Of a stretch of 64,000 nt of DNA, positions 63,917-64,000 are shown piece by piece. A program made the translations under genes and the position numbers. How positions within the stretch are numbered: the first letter of the stretch is position 1; every line of letters starts with the position of its first letter. Source of the DNA: Paracidovorax cattleyae. GTDB taxonomy: Bacteria; Pseudomonadota; Gammaproteobacteria; Burkholderiales; Burkholderiaceae_C. The notes beneath the pieces are model-generated. The model saw only the letters and a program-made list of their open reading frames with translations. It was not told the DNA's origin and did no database searches. The stretch lies in contig NZ_FNJL01000019.1 of assembly GCF_900104515.1 (NCBI RefSeq), positions 47,014-111,013 on the forward strand, read 5' to 3'.

Positions 63917-64000
63917 TCACAACCCCTGATCCGAGCCCAGCATCAAGGCTATCCGCACACATTCACCTGCTTCGGGAGCGCGATAGCAACTGCCCTGGGG
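63917..64000 (-). CDS. C-terminal end of an unidentified upstream gene
   Basis: On the minus strand the frame is open from the window edge to a TGA at 63917-63919, giving 27 residues ending VRIALMLGSDQGL. It would be the 3' end of a gene whose body lies outside the window, and probably the first or an earlier gene of the DUF6402 operon. The coding call rests on context and plausible composition only. Confidence 0.4.
   Translation of the reverse strand, partial: PQGSCYRAPEAGECVRIALMLGSDQGL

Overview
The window is a GC-rich chromosome segment with tight, overlapping operons. Gene content and order (mla genes, an ABC-2 pair, ibaG-murA-hisG, his genes, tatABC, a Bug-type tct transporter) point to a betaproteobacterium of the Comamonadaceae. 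A hrp-type plant-inducible promoter (PIP) box in front of a low-GC, effector-like gene suggests the plant-pathogenic Acidovorax/Paracidovorax group. Species is inferred, not proven.

Layout. 1-4.1 kb: the end of an mla phospholipid-trafficking operon (mlaD partial, mlaA, mlaC, mlaB) and an ABC-2 exporter pair. 4.2-14.3 kb: ibaG-murA-hisG, a small exported protein, hisD, a divergent DUF2917/MocR pair, a PIN-type toxin-antitoxin module translationally coupled to hisC, then hisB-hisH-hisA. 14.3-31.1 kb: a complete pelABCDEFG exopolysaccharide operon on the minus strand. It is followed by two lipoproteins of the spherulin-4 type and preceded by a divergent galE-type epimerase. 31.1-38.9 kb: a dicarboxylate symporter, a YeaD-like mutarotase, hisF-hisI-hisE, a DUF4870 protein, a patatin, a HIT protein and tatABC.

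38.9-44.0 kb: an accessory segment of lower GC carrying an HTH protein and a 1253-residue restriction-modification-specificity fusion resembling AloI-type Type IIB enzymes. 44.0-49.3 kb: a DegS-like protease, an MHS-type transporter, a cysteine-dioxygenase-like cupin fusion and a Nif3 protein. 49.4-51.3 kb: the PIP box and an FAD/NAD(P)-binding protein that is a candidate type III effector. 51.3-62.0 kb: MoxR/DUF58/VWA and protease genes, TatD, a hypoxanthine-DNA-glycosylase-like protein, a spermidine-synthase-like protein, a GspE/PilB ATPase, and tctB-tctA. 62.0-64.0 kb: a minus-strand accessory operon with a DUF6402 protein and two paralogous small membrane-anchored proteins that look like tandem immunity genes.

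How the genes fit together. Nine histidine genes (hisG, D, C, B, H, A, F, I, E) lie here in three blocks. The Pel cluster sits between hisA and hisF and looks like an insertion into an ancestral his operon. The Pel cluster appears self-contained: the epimerase has a Cys at the position that lets GalE enzymes accept N-acetylated sugars, so it could supply UDP-GalNAc; PelD keeps the c-di-GMP RxxD site; and the two spherulin-4 lipoproteins keep the acidic residues of fungal galactosaminogalactan hydrolases, so they could trim or remodel Pel.
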